Source: a virus. Taken from it: a stretch of 40,281 bases of DNA. The stretch covers positions 1-40,281 of the IMG/VR virus record IMGVR_UViG_3300042888_001688, one strand, 5' to 3'. The stretch's first letter is position 1; every line of letters begins with the position of its first letter. Under the pieces are notes generated by a model that saw only the letters and a list, made by a program, of their open reading frames with translations, made no database searches and had not been told where the DNA came from. A program made the position numbers and the translations under genes. Of the stretch, positions 28,624-37,853 are shown piece after piece.

Positions 28624-31149
28624 ATGTATCAAAACGTCTACTTACAAAAAGGAAAGGATTTAGTTCATCTTTGGGATGATAAATTAGGGTATCAAACATT
28701 CCCATACAAAACATTCAACTACGCTTACGCCCCGGCAGAGCGAGGACAATCAACGGCATTAGATGGTACAAAGGTTACTAAAATCTATGAGTTCCAAAAG
28801 GATGACCCGGCTTATTACGAAACTGATGTACCCGAAACAACCCGTATCTTAGTAGATTTATATTCGGAAAGTGATTTACCATCGGAAGGACATGTGGTTC
28901 TTACTTTTGATATTGAGGTAGAAATGGAAAGCGGATTGCCGGATGTAGAGAAAGCTGAAAATGAAATTACAGCAATTGCGGTGCACGATGGACCAACAAA
29001 TACTTACTATGCATTAGTCTTAGATAAAGAAGGTAAGTTACAAAATACAATAAAAAAAGATAATCGTATTATTAAGGCATTTAGAAGTGAAAGAGAGTTA
29101 CTTAATGCGTTCTTAACTATTTACGAACATATCAATCCTACAATATTAACAGGATGGAATATAGATTTCTTTGATATTCCTTATTTATTCAATCGTTTAG
29201 TTAATGTATTGGGTAAGCAAAATGCGTATAGATTATCACCAATTAGAGATGCGTTTTATTCACCATATAGAAAAAAATGGACGTTTGCGGGAGTTAGTAT
29301 ATTAGATTATATTACTTTGTATAAAAACTATAACTATGGGTTATCACCATCATATACATTGAATTATATTGCAAAGAAAGAATTAGGTAGAGAGAAAGTT
29401 GAATATGCTGGAAGTTTAGATGATTTATTTAAAGAGGATTTAGAAAAGTTTATTGAGTATAATATTGTGGATGTTGAGTTGGTAGTAGAGATGGATAGAA
29501 AATTACAATTTATTGATTTATGTAGAGGTATCTGTCACGCTGGACACGTTCCATATGAGGATTATATCTATTCATCAAAGTATTTAGAGGGAGCGTGTTT
29601 GAACTACTTAAAGAAAAGAAACTTAGTAGCACCAAACAAACCATCAGATAGAAGGGAACAAATGGAAGCTCTGAAAGAGAGTGGTGAGCAGGGTTTCATT
29701 GGAGCATATGTAAAAGACCCGATACCAGGTAAGTATGATTGGTTATATGATTTGGATTTGACATCACTATATCCATCAATTATTATGAGTTTGAATATAT
29801 CACCCGAAACAAAGGTGGGTAAGATTGCAAATTTTGATGCAGAAGCATTTGTTAAAGGTGATTATAGAGTATGGAACATAGAACATACGGCACTTAATTA
29901 TACTACCGAAGAATTGAGAAAGGAATTGAATGAGGAGAATTTATCTATATCATCTAATGGAGTATTATATACACAAGAGAAAGTAGGATTGATTGCAGAT
30001 ATATTAGATGAGTGGTTTCAACAAAGGGTTGAGTTCCGTAAATTAGAAAAGAAATATGGTAAAGAAGGTGATACAGCAAAACACGCATTCTATGCTAAAA
30101 GACAATTGGTTCAAAAGATTTTACTTAACTCTTTATATGGAGTATTAGGATTACCTGCATTTCGTTTTTATGATGTGGATAATGCAGCGGCAGTAACCAC
30201 TACGGGACAAACGGTAATTAAGAATACGGCAAAGATGGTAAACATTAAGTACAACAAAGAGTTGGGTACTAATGAAGATTATAACATATACATTGATACG
30301 GATTCAGTATTCTTTTCAGCCCTACCATTAGTTAAACATAGATTTCCCAATTGGGCAGAGTTTGATGATACTGCAATGACAGAAAAGATTGATGATATAG
30401 CAGGTGAGGTGCAGGATTTCTTAAATAAGTTCTATGATATGATGGCAGATAAGTTCTTCAACATTAAGAAACATAGATTTGAAATTAAGAAAGAGTATAT
30501 CAGTAAAGCAGGTATTTGGATTGCAAAAAAAAGATATGCACAATGGATAGTTGCAGCGAATGGTTTACCGATGGATAAGTTAGATGTAAAAGGATTAGAT
30601 GTAGTTCGTTCATCTTTTCCAAAAGCATTTCAAGATTTTATGGCGAGAATGTTGAGAGATATTCTACAAGGTAAAACAAATGAAAGTGTAGATACTGAAC
30701 TAGCAGAGTTTAAATTATCATTAGCTGGGTTAGATGTAGCACTTATTGCAAAGGGTGGGGCAGTTAAAGAAATTAGTAGATATGATAAAGGTGGTAAAAA
30801 TAAACAATTGGGTGATTTTGAGAAAGGAACACCTGCACATATTAAAGCAGGTATTACTTACAATAGATTACTTAAACATTTCAATTGCCCTTTCAAATAT
30901 GCACCTATGAGAGATGGTGATAAGATTAAGTGGGTATATCTAAAACAAAATCCATTAAGTTTAGAAACTGCAGCATTTAAGGGTTATCAAGACCCTCCTG
31001 AAATAATGGAGTTTATCCAAAAGTATATTGATGTGGATAAAATATTTGAAGCAGAATTAGAAAATAAAATGGATGATTTCTATAATGCATTAGGGTGGGA
31101 AAAATCATCATTTAGTTCAAAGAAATTAGAGGAATTCTTTTCCTTCTAA
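28624..31149 (+). CDS. DNA polymerase, family B (T4 gp43-like)
   Basis: 841 aa. The 3'-5' exonuclease has TFDIEVEME (D96, E98) and GWNIDFFDIPYLFNRL. Polymerase motif A is LDLTSLYPSII (about 377-387), motif B KRQLVQKILLNSLYG (about 492-506), motif C YIDTDSVF (about D558). It is the replicative enzyme, working with the clamp at 31207 and the loader at 35153 and 36667. It is slightly shorter than T4 gp43 (898 aa). It has its own promoter with an unusually short distance to the start codon. Confidence 0.95.
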   Translation: MYQNVYLQKGKDLVHLWDDKLGYQTFPYKTFNYAYAPAERGQSTALDGTKVTKIYEFQKDDPAYYETDVPETTRILVDLYSESDLPSEGHVVLTFDIEVEMESGLPDVEKAENEITAIAVHDGPTNTYYALVLDKEGKLQNTIKKDNRIIKAFRSERELLNAFLTIYEHINPTILTGWNIDFFDIPYLFNRLVNVLGKQNAYRLSPIRDAFYSPYRKKWTFAGVSILDYITLYKNYNYGLSPSYTLNYIAKKELGREKVEYAGSLDDLFKEDLEKFIEYNIVDVELVVEMDRKLQFIDLCRGICHAGHVPYEDYIYSSKYLEGACLNYLKKRNLVAPNKPSDRREQMEALKESGEQGFIGAYVKDPIPGKYDWLYDLDLTSLYPSIIMSLNISPETKVGKIANFDAEAFVKGDYRVWNIEHTALNYTTEELRKELNEENLSISSNGVLYTQEKVGLIADILDEWFQQRVEFRKLEKKYGKEGDTAKHAFYAKRQLVQKILLNSLYGVLGLPAFRFYDVDNAAAVTTTGQTVIKNTAKMVNIKYNKELGTNEDYNIYIDTDSVFFSALPLVKHRFPNWAEFDDTAMTEKIDDIAGEVQDFLNKFYDMMADKFFNIKKHRFEIKKEYISKAGIWIAKKRYAQWIVAANGLPMDKLDVKGLDVVRSSFPKAFQDFMARMLRDILQGKTNESVDTELAEFKLSLAGLDVALIAKGGAVKEISRYDKGGKNKQLGDFEKGTPAHIKAGITYNRLLKHFNCPFKYAPMRDGDKIKWVYLKQNPLSLETAAFKGYQDPPEIMEFIQKYIDVDKIFEAELENKMDDFYNALGWEKSSFSSKKLEEFFSF

Positions 31150-31152
31150 AAA

Positions 31153-31184
31153 TTTGGTAGAATGGAATAAAAGTCGTATCTTTA
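31153..31184 (+). promoter_or_regulatory. Promoter of the sliding-clamp operon
   Basis: TTTGG at 31153-31157 and TATCTTTA at 31177-31184, 20-nt spacer. A leader of about 15-20 nt precedes the ATG at 31207. Confidence 0.78.
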
Positions 31185-31206
31185 TTATATAATAAAACAT
31201 AAAAAA

Positions 31207-31926
31207 ATGAACAAAACAAGAATTACACGCTTTATCAGCAAATACAATTTAGCTGGATTAGTTGAATCGGTTACATGGACTACCGATGGTCAAAAATTAT
31301 CAACAAAGTTTATCGCAGATGACAAAACCGTATTAGGTGAAATCACATTAGATAACTTTAACTTTGAAAATGCAGAGTTAGGTATCTATACGACTTCTAA
31401 TCTAAACAAAATGTTATCGGTATTAGGTGATGATGTTAATTTAGAAGTTCAAAAGGTTGAGGATAAATCAATCGCATTAGGTTTAGGTAGTGATGATATC
31501 AAAGCGGCTTATCAATTAGCAGATTTGAGTGTTATCCCAAATGTACCTGAACTAAAATCATTACCTCCATTTGATATCGAAATCGATTTAGATGGTAAGT
31601 TTATTGACAAATTCATCAAAGCTAAAAACGCATTGAGTGATGTTGATACATTTACAGTATTAACTGAGAAAGGTAATTTGAACATTGTTATGGGTTACTC
31701 TAATGTAAACTCAAACAGAATTACATTCAAAGCAATAGAAAACTATGCAACTGATGTAAAAGCAATTTCATTCTCTGCAAAGTATTTGAAAGAGATTTTA
31801 ACTGCAAACAAAGAAGCAACATCTGCTAAATTGTTAGTATCTTCAAAAGGATTAGCTCACATTAGTTTCATCATTGATGATTTCGTTTGTAAGTATTATT
31901 TAGTTGAAGTTCAGCTATCAGCATAA
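31207..31926 (+). CDS. Sliding clamp, gp45-like
   Basis: 239 aa, close to T4 gp45 (228 aa). The two-domain clamp architecture is suggested by repeated beta-rich halves (ITRFISKYNLAGLVESVTWT ... and FIDKFIKAKNALSDVDTFTV ...). It encircles DNA as a trimer to hold the polymerase and, in T4, supports late transcription. Its position directly after the polymerase and before the loader genes agrees. It overlaps the next ATG (TAATG). Confidence 0.87.
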   Translation: MNKTRITRFISKYNLAGLVESVTWTTDGQKLSTKFIADDKTVLGEITLDNFNFENAELGIYTTSNLNKMLSVLGDDVNLEVQKVEDKSIALGLGSDDIKAAYQLADLSVIPNVPELKSLPPFDIEIDLDGKFIDKFIKAKNALSDVDTFTVLTEKGNLNIVMGYSNVNSNRITFKAIENYATDVKAISFSAKYLKEILTANKEATSAKLLVSSKGLAHISFIIDDFVCKYYLVEVQLSA

Positions 31927-33491
31927 TGAATTACGAAAAGAAATATTTTTACGAGAGAAGTGATTGGTTCTATGACCCGGAAATGAATCTTAAGTACGAA
32001 CAAGTACTTGAGATGTCATTCCCTGACTTCGAAACGTGGGTAGCCAACTTTAAGAAAACTGCATTAAAGCAGTGGGATGAGACCGGTGCACCACCTAAGA
32101 TTGGGGTTAATGAAGCAGAAATCATTGAGAACTTTTCTAAACTACAAGGTTATAAGATAACTAAGTTTGAGGAAAAGGATGATGATGGAAATGAAGTTAT
32201 ATTTAACTTTAATAAATTCGCTACTCCCGTAAATCAATTCTTTCCGGCTATGTACAAAACTGCAATTGGTGGTAGTACATATGATAAACCAAAACCATCA
32301 ATTCACGAAATCTTTTCATCGGATGATTATTTAGAGTTATTCACAAAGCAAATGAGAAGATTGACGAGACAAGATGGTATGTATCGTTTCTCTAAAACCC
32401 TACATAAAGATAATCCAGAGTTTCATAATTCACACTTAGCAACAGGTAAGGAATGGATTGAGAAATGGCAAAGTGGAGATAGAGGAAATGGATTAGGATT
32501 CGCATTATCGCAAGCAGATAGTAGAATACCATCATTACCCATTTCAGCAGAGGAAGTAAAAGTGTTATACAAAAGTGGTGTGTTAGAATATAAACATATC
32601 GCATCTTTGAAAACTGCAGATTGGGGTGAGAATATAGATAACTTAGTTGATTTACCTAAACAACCAATTCAAATCAGGGTGTACCCATTGGGTCAGAGAA
32701 TATTTCCTGAAGCAACAGCCGCATTTAGAATTGGTATGGGTTCTCAACCAGCAGTAAATTTTCCACCATTAACTGCAAAGTATTTATATGAAAGGTTTAC
32801 TCAACATATTAAAGGACAAGATAAGATTAATATCTATGACCCTTCGGCGGGATGGGGTGGTAGAATATTAGGAGCATTGAGTGTGGGTGATAGAAATATT
32901 CACTACATTGGAAATGACCCTAATACTGAAAACCAAATACCAGAGATAGGTAAGACTCGTTATGAATACTTAGCAGAGTTCTTTAATACACAAGTACCGG
33001 GTGTAGCTAATCCATTTTGGGGACATCAAAATACATATGAAATCTTTACAACAGGTTCGGAGATTATATCGGAAGACCCAAATTTTCAAAAGTATAAAGG
33101 TAAGTTAGATTTTATATTCACATCACCACCATACTTTGATAGAGAGAGATATTCAGATGATGATTCTCAATCGTTTAAAAAGTTTAATTCATATGAAAGT
33201 TGGAGAGATGGATTCTTAAAACCAACCTTAACAACGGCTTTTGAATATCTTAAAAATGATAGATACATTTGCTGGAATATTGCAGATATTAAGGTGGGTA
33301 AAGATAAATGGTTTACATTAGAACAAGATAGTATTGATGTACTTACAAGTTTAGGTATGGAATACAAAGGTAAACTTAGAATGACAATGAGCCCAATGAC
33401 TGGTGTAGATTTAAGTGGTGTAAAGAACTCTATGAAATTAGAAGGAACATCATATAAATACGAACCAATTTTTATATTTTATAAACCATAG
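31926..33491 (+). CDS. SAM-dependent methyltransferase with TSPPYF motif, 521 aa
   Basis: Motif I is IYDPSAGWGGR (303-313), the acidic loop is GNDPNTEN, and catalytic TSPPYF (399-404) is followed by DRERYS. This is the same core as the 410-aa enzyme at 17747 (TSPPYF-SVERYS), so the two are paralogues with different N-terminal regions. A 290-residue N-terminal part of unknown fold precedes it. SPPY enzymes usually methylate an exocyclic amino group of DNA bases. It is inserted between the clamp and dUTPase genes. Confidence 0.8.
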   Translation: MNYEKKYFYERSDWFYDPEMNLKYEQVLEMSFPDFETWVANFKKTALKQWDETGAPPKIGVNEAEIIENFSKLQGYKITKFEEKDDDGNEVIFNFNKFATPVNQFFPAMYKTAIGGSTYDKPKPSIHEIFSSDDYLELFTKQMRRLTRQDGMYRFSKTLHKDNPEFHNSHLATGKEWIEKWQSGDRGNGLGFALSQADSRIPSLPISAEEVKVLYKSGVLEYKHIASLKTADWGENIDNLVDLPKQPIQIRVYPLGQRIFPEATAAFRIGMGSQPAVNFPPLTAKYLYERFTQHIKGQDKINIYDPSAGWGGRILGALSVGDRNIHYIGNDPNTENQIPEIGKTRYEYLAEFFNTQVPGVANPFWGHQNTYEIFTTGSEIISEDPNFQKYKGKLDFIFTSPPYFDRERYSDDDSQSFKKFNSYESWRDGFLKPTLTTAFEYLKNDRYICWNIADIKVGKDKWFTLEQDSIDVLTSLGMEYKGKLRMTMSPMTGVDLSGVKNSMKLEGTSYKYEPIFIFYKP

Positions 33492-33493
33492 TA

Positions 33494-33928
33494 ATGAAAG
33501 TACGAATTAAAAAATTAAATGAAAACGCAGTAATACCAACCTATGCAAAAGAAGGTGATGCTGGAATGGATTTAGTAGCAACATCGGTTATATCAGAAAC
33601 ATATACTCAAATAACATATGGATTGGGCGTTGCATTGGAAATACCCGAAGGATTTGTAGGATTAGTATTTCCTCGTTCATCAATTAGAAAAACTAGATTG
33701 CAATTAAGTAATTCAGTTGGGGTAATTGATAGTGGATATAGAGGTGAGTTGCAAGCCACATTCAACAAAATTATAACAACAATTGAAAATCAAAAAAATG
33801 ATTATAAAGTTGGTGATAGAGTTTGTCAACTTATGATTATACCACATCCACCAGTACAATTTTTAGAAGTAAAAGAATTATCCGATACACTAAGAGGTGA
33901 AGGTGGATTCGGTTCAACAGGAAAATAA
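33494..33928 (+). CDS. dut: dUTPase
   Basis: 144 aa, usual trimeric dUTPase length. All five motifs are visible: DAGMDL (1), PRSSI (2), GVIDSGYRGEL (3), GDRVCQLMI (4), and RGEGGFGSTG (5). It converts dUTP to dUMP, preventing uracil incorporation and feeding dTMP synthesis. Confidence 0.95.
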   Translation: MKVRIKKLNENAVIPTYAKEGDAGMDLVATSVISETYTQITYGLGVALEIPEGFVGLVFPRSSIRKTRLQLSNSVGVIDSGYRGELQATFNKIITTIENQKNDYKVGDRVCQLMIIPHPPVQFLEVKELSDTLRGEGGFGSTGK

Positions 33929-33929
33929 T

Positions 33930-35153
33930 ATGATTTATTTACATGGTCCATTTGATAGTGCAACTAATAGAGCATTATTTTATAATACAAAATGGTGGGA
34001 TTTATATTATAGATTTTTAGTATTAGAACCATCACATGAAATTGGAGATGAACTAAGAAAAAACTTACATACCGAACAACGTGAGTTTTTTATAGATAGT
34101 GCTTTCATTCATGATAGAGAGTTTGAATTAGTATCAGACCCTGGTTATCATATTATTCCTACAAATTTGATGGGATTACAATCTACAATTGCAGAAGCAA
34201 TTAAAAATAATCCAAATAATAAATACTATATATTCGATACCGCGAATTTAGAACCATATAATATTTTTGATAATATAGATTATATTAGAAGTAATCCTAA
34301 TTGTATATTTTACACTACACTAAGAATTGTAGAACCTAATAAACTTTTTGATTTTGGATTTATATTAAGAAAATTTATAGCAAATAGAATTGTATTACAG
34401 CATTATCAATGTAATGAAATTTTTAGGAACACTAAAAAAGAATATAGATTAGATTTATCAGTTAGAAACTTTCCTCAAAAAGATGAACGCGTTGAGTTGT
34501 TAAAAGTATTACAAAATTATCAAAAGGATAATATTAATCTTAGAGTAAACGATTACTATGTAAATAGAATGGAGCAGTTGTATGAATTTGCAACAAAATA
34601 TAATAACGCAGATAAGTTAGACCAATACAAAAATGAATTTAAGTTATTAGATAGATTAAAGCAAAGTTTAGCACCAACTACTACATTAGTCGCCGGTCAA
34701 CAAGAACATATTGGGGCAATGAAACTAATAGATGTAACATTTTCATCCGATATACAAATTATGTTTGAATCTAATCAAAATGGATTATATAGATTGAGTG
34801 AAAAAGAATGGTGTAATATTACTGAAAAAACAATTGATAATTTATTGATAGGTAAACCATTTATAATTTGTAGTAAGGTGGCATATGATTTTTTAATACA
34901 CTTTGGATTTGAAACATATGAAACCGAATTAGGTATAAATTATGATGAGATTTGGGAAAATCATGATTTTATAGTTAGAAATTTAACAAAGAATATAATC
35001 CGTATTTCAGAAATGAAACAAGATGAATATGATGTAATGTTAGATAAATGTTCAATAGCAGCAGAAACAAATAGACAAAAATGTTTGGATTATATCGAAG
35101 AAAATAGTATCTTAGACAATATAATAAACGATTACAAAATAAATTTTAAATAA
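33930..35153 (+). CDS. Hypothetical protein with glycosyltransferase-like C-terminus
   Basis: The ATG at 33930 (407 aa) follows the dUTPase stop; an upstream in-frame GTG is inside dUTPase. The C-terminal segment ITEKTIDNLLIGKPFIICSK, then FLIHFGFETYETELGINYDE, resembles the acceptor end of phage proteins annotated as GT10/fucosyltransferase-like ('EKT...kPF...lGF.TF...DE.YD'). The N-terminal half is unrecognised and has no signal peptide. It sits inside the replication block, which is odd for a glycosyltransferase; a DNA-glycosylating role would fit phage practice but is unsupported. It overlaps the clamp-loader ATG by 1 nt. Confidence 0.6.
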   Translation: MIYLHGPFDSATNRALFYNTKWWDLYYRFLVLEPSHEIGDELRKNLHTEQREFFIDSAFIHDREFELVSDPGYHIIPTNLMGLQSTIAEAIKNNPNNKYYIFDTANLEPYNIFDNIDYIRSNPNCIFYTTLRIVEPNKLFDFGFILRKFIANRIVLQHYQCNEIFRNTKKEYRLDLSVRNFPQKDERVELLKVLQNYQKDNINLRVNDYYVNRMEQLYEFATKYNNADKLDQYKNEFKLLDRLKQSLAPTTTLVAGQQEHIGAMKLIDVTFSSDIQIMFESNQNGLYRLSEKEWCNITEKTIDNLLIGKPFIICSKVAYDFLIHFGFETYETELGINYDEIWENHDFIVRNLTKNIIRISEMKQDEYDVMLDKCSIAAETNRQKCLDYIEENSILDNIINDYKINFK

Positions 35154-36100
35154 TGAGCTTTTTTGAAAAAGAATCCGTAAAAACGGAAAACACATTGTGG
35201 GTAGAAAAATATAGACCACAAACACTAAAAGATTATATAGGTAATGACCTTCTTAAAGAGAAAGTACAATCCTATTTAGATAATAATGATGTTCCGCATT
35301 TACTTTTATATGGTAAAGCTGGGACAGGCAAAACTACATTGGCTAAAATCATAGCACAAACAATTGAATGTGATATGATGATAATCAATGCATCAGATGA
35401 GAACAATGTTGAGACGGTAAGAAATAAGGTAAAAAACTTTGCAAGTGGAGCAGGGTTCAAAGGATTCAAAATTATCATATTAGATGAGTTTGATTATATG
35501 ACACCAAATGCACAGGCAATCCTTCGTAATTTAATGGAAACATTCAGTAGGCATACTCGTTTTATCTTAACCTGTAACTATCATGAAAAAATTATCGAAC
35601 CAATTTTATCGCGTTGTCAAACTTTTGCAGTAAATCCACCATCAAAGAAAGAAGTAGCAGTTCATGTTACGGAAATCTTAAATAAAGAAGGTATTAGATA
35701 TGATGTTAAAGATGTAGCAGATATTATTAGTAGTTTCTATCCTGATATTAGAAGGGTTATGAATACCTGCCAACTACAATCATCTAAAGGTGAGTTAAAG
35801 GTAGATAAACAAACAATCTTACAAGCTGATTTTAAAAATAAGATTGTAGATTTATTAGCGAGTGGTGAAGAAAAGAGAAACGCATATATGCAGATTAGAC
35901 AAATAGTGGGTGATAATAAAGTGAATGATTTTGCAGAACTTTATACGGCACTATATGAAAGATTAGATGATTATGCAGCGGGTAATACTGCAAATGTAAT
36001 CTTAGAATTAGCACAAGGACAATTTAGAGATGCCTTAGTAATAGATAAAGAAATATGTTTTATGGCAACAATCATCGCAATTATTAACATTATAAAATAA
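35153..36100 (+). CDS. Clamp loader large subunit, gp44/RFC-like
   Basis: 315 aa (T4 gp44 is 319). VEKYRPQTLKDYIGN is the RFC-box start. Walker A is GKAGTGKT (54-61), Walker B ILDEFD (D111-E112 with D114), sensor 1 LTCNY, and the SRC arginine finger (153-155). It opens and loads the clamp with gp62 (36667). Confidence 0.94.
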   Translation: MSFFEKESVKTENTLWVEKYRPQTLKDYIGNDLLKEKVQSYLDNNDVPHLLLYGKAGTGKTTLAKIIAQTIECDMMIINASDENNVETVRNKVKNFASGAGFKGFKIIILDEFDYMTPNAQAILRNLMETFSRHTRFILTCNYHEKIIEPILSRCQTFAVNPPSKKEVAVHVTEILNKEGIRYDVKDVADIISSFYPDIRRVMNTCQLQSSKGELKVDKQTILQADFKNKIVDLLASGEEKRNAYMQIRQIVGDNKVNDFAELYTALYERLDDYAAGNTANVILELAQGQFRDALVIDKEICFMATIIAIINIIK

Positions 36101-36105
36101 ACATT

Positions 36106-36414
36106 ATGACAGAGAATTTTGAATTAGCAAAGCCGTTAGGCGACAGAGTATTAGTAACAATTGAATCAAAAGAAAAAACAATTGGTGGAATAATTATCCC
36201 AGATTCAGTTAAGACGGGTGATAATAAAATAGCAGTTGTAGTTTCAACCGGAGATGGTGTTTACACACATAGTGGGGCTAAAATTCCAATGACAGTAAAA
36301 CCAGGTGATAAAGTATTATTACCAATGGGTGAAATGAGTGTACAAAAAATTAAATTAGGAGATAAAGATTATTTCTTATGTAGAGAAATGGATTTATTAA
36401 TGGTAATCAGATAA
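36106..36414 (+). CDS. GroES-like cochaperonin
   Basis: 102 aa. KPLGDRVLVTIESKEKTIGG, followed by IIIPDSVK, matches the GroES start and mobile loop with the hydrophobic IIIP GroEL-binding segment. VKPGDKVLLP and YFLCREMDLLMVIR complete the barrel. T4 encodes gp31 as a GroES substitute for capsid folding; this one is much closer to bacterial GroES. It would cap host GroEL to fold phage capsid proteins. It sits between clamp-loader genes. Confidence 0.88.
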   Translation: MTENFELAKPLGDRVLVTIESKEKTIGGIIIPDSVKTGDNKIAVVVSTGDGVYTHSGAKIPMTVKPGDKVLLPMGEMSVQKIKLGDKDYFLCREMDLLMVIR

Positions 36415-36425
36415 AATAAATAGTT

Positions 36426-36680
36426 ATGCAACCAATGGATTTAAGTAATTTAGGACAAAGTTCGGCAGGTCCGGATTTAAGTAAAACAACTGCAATGGAA
36501 TGCAAATGTGGCGGACAATTTTTCTCACCAGGATTACACTTTAGAAAATCAAGTGCATTAGCAAGTTCGACCGGTAAAGCAGAAATCACTCCTGTTGAAA
36601 TTTATCTATGTATTGAATGTGGTGAAGTGTTTGAAGACCTATTACCAAAAGAACTAAGACCCGAAGATGACAAAAATTAA
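36426..36680 (+). CDS. Small zinc-ribbon protein
   Basis: 84 aa. CKCGG (C26, C28) and CIECG (C62, C65) form a likely four-Cys zinc ribbon. The N-terminus MQPMDLSNLGQ resembles small T4-like phage proteins of unknown role near clamp-loader genes. It might be a transcription accessory factor, but this is a position-based guess. It overlaps the gp62-like gene by 14 nt. Confidence 0.72.
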   Translation: MQPMDLSNLGQSSAGPDLSKTTAMECKCGGQFFSPGLHFRKSSALASSTGKAEITPVEIYLCIECGEVFEDLLPKELRPEDDKN

Positions 36681-37152
36681 AAAAAATCCGGATAAAGAAG
36701 TAAAGAGATTAGGTTTGTTCGACCATATCTCTGCTGTGACTGAGTATCAAGACCCACAATATTGGAAGAAAATTTCTGATGATGATAAAAAGACCTTTGG
36801 TAATTTTATTATACAAAGGTATATATCTATGAATCCTGATTGGATAGAGTGGATAGCAGAAGTACAACCATATGTTCAATCACTACCTAATGAATATTTT
36901 TATAAATTCTTTAGTGATATGATTCCACCAAAGAAGTATTATCTAAAATATATTAAAGGTAAGAGAGCAAATGATTATGAAGATTGGGTAGTTGAATTAG
37001 TAGTTAAAGAATATACTTGCTCTACAAAGCACGCAAATGAATACTTAGATATTCTATACACAACCAAAGAAGGTAAAGAGCAAATTAAAGGTATGTGTGA
37101 AAAATATGGTATTGATAAAAAATTAATAACCTCACTAAAATTAAAAATTTAG
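36667..37152 (+). CDS. Clamp loader small subunit, gp62-like
   Basis: 161 aa (T4 gp62 is 187). LGLFDHISAVTEYQDPQYWK, then FGNFIIQRYISMNPDWIEWI, fits the gp62 pattern 'FDHLNAI...RxLSM'. KKYYLKYIKGKR is the matching basic segment. It binds gp44 to form the loader. Identification rests on this pattern and on the gp45/gp44 neighbourhood. Confidence 0.72.
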   Translation: MTKIKKNPDKEVKRLGLFDHISAVTEYQDPQYWKKISDDDKKTFGNFIIQRYISMNPDWIEWIAEVQPYVQSLPNEYFYKFFSDMIPPKKYYLKYIKGKRANDYEDWVVELVVKEYTCSTKHANEYLDILYTTKEGKEQIKGMCEKYGIDKKLITSLKLKI

Positions 37153-37169
37153 TTTAGACGAGACTTTTA

Positions 37170-37177
37170 TATATTTA
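37170..37177 (+). promoter_or_regulatory. Possible -7 element before the membrane-protein operon
   Basis: TATATTTA at 37170-37177, with only TTTAG at the expected -33 distance. AGGGG precedes the ATG at 37199. It would start the change from replication to surface genes. Confidence 0.35.
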
Positions 37178-37198
37178 TTAGCATAAAGGGGTAAATAT

Positions 37199-37852
37199 AT
37201 GAAAGCGAAGTTATTAAACTTAAGCCAAACTATTGGCGAAAAAATCGCGCTAGGATTTATAAGTCTAGCGCTTGTATGGGTTGTATGTGCGTTGTTATTC
37301 ACAGCTACTATGACCTACTTGGAATTAGCAGGTAAAACTGAAATAACAAGAGATGTTGCAAATTGGATTGAATGGAGAATTGACGGTACATTCAAAAATT
37401 CACCTGAAAACATTTGGTATGATGCCGATAAGCAAGTAACAATTGAATCAGTAACAAACGAAGTAAAAATCGGTAAGTTAGCAGGAAATCGTAAATTAGA
37501 ATTTGGTGTTAAGAATATTTTAGAAGAATATCTACAAGATAAAGGATATAATCTATCTTCGGTAGCACCAAACAAAGTATCAGTTCAAATTATATTTTTA
37601 GATGTTCTTACAACAAAAAAGAACATATCGGTTTTTCATAGTGGAGAAGAAGAAGTTGTAATTCGTTTACGTGGCATTCTTAAATCCGAAGGAAAGAAAG
37701 ACAAAGTAGTTATAGTAGAAGAGTCCTCCTCAGAAATATCAATGAGTACATTGATTATCGGTGAAGGTGGTGGTTTTAATCAAACAAGTTTAAGTAATGC
37801 ACTTAAAAAAGGTTGTGACAAACTAATCACCAAACTATTTGAGGAAAAATAA
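37199..37852 (+). CDS. Membrane-anchored hypothetical protein, 217 aa
   Basis: A single strong transmembrane segment (GFISLALVWVVCALLFTATM, about 19-38) follows a short basic N-terminus. The remaining 175 residues are probably periplasmic and alpha/beta (KVSVQIIFLDVLTTKKNISV). The C-terminus SNALKKGCDKLITKLFEEK is a helix like that ending many small outer-membrane-associated lipoprotein-like domains. Family not recognised. The following two genes encode exported proteins, so the three may act together at the envelope. Confidence 0.65.
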   Translation: MKAKLLNLSQTIGEKIALGFISLALVWVVCALLFTATMTYLELAGKTEITRDVANWIEWRIDGTFKNSPENIWYDADKQVTIESVTNEVKIGKLAGNRKLEFGVKNILEEYLQDKGYNLSSVAPNKVSVQIIFLDVLTTKKNISVFHSGEEEVVIRLRGILKSEGKKDKVVIVEESSSEISMSTLIIGEGGGFNQTSLSNALKKGCDKLITKLFEEK

Positions 37853-37853
37853 A

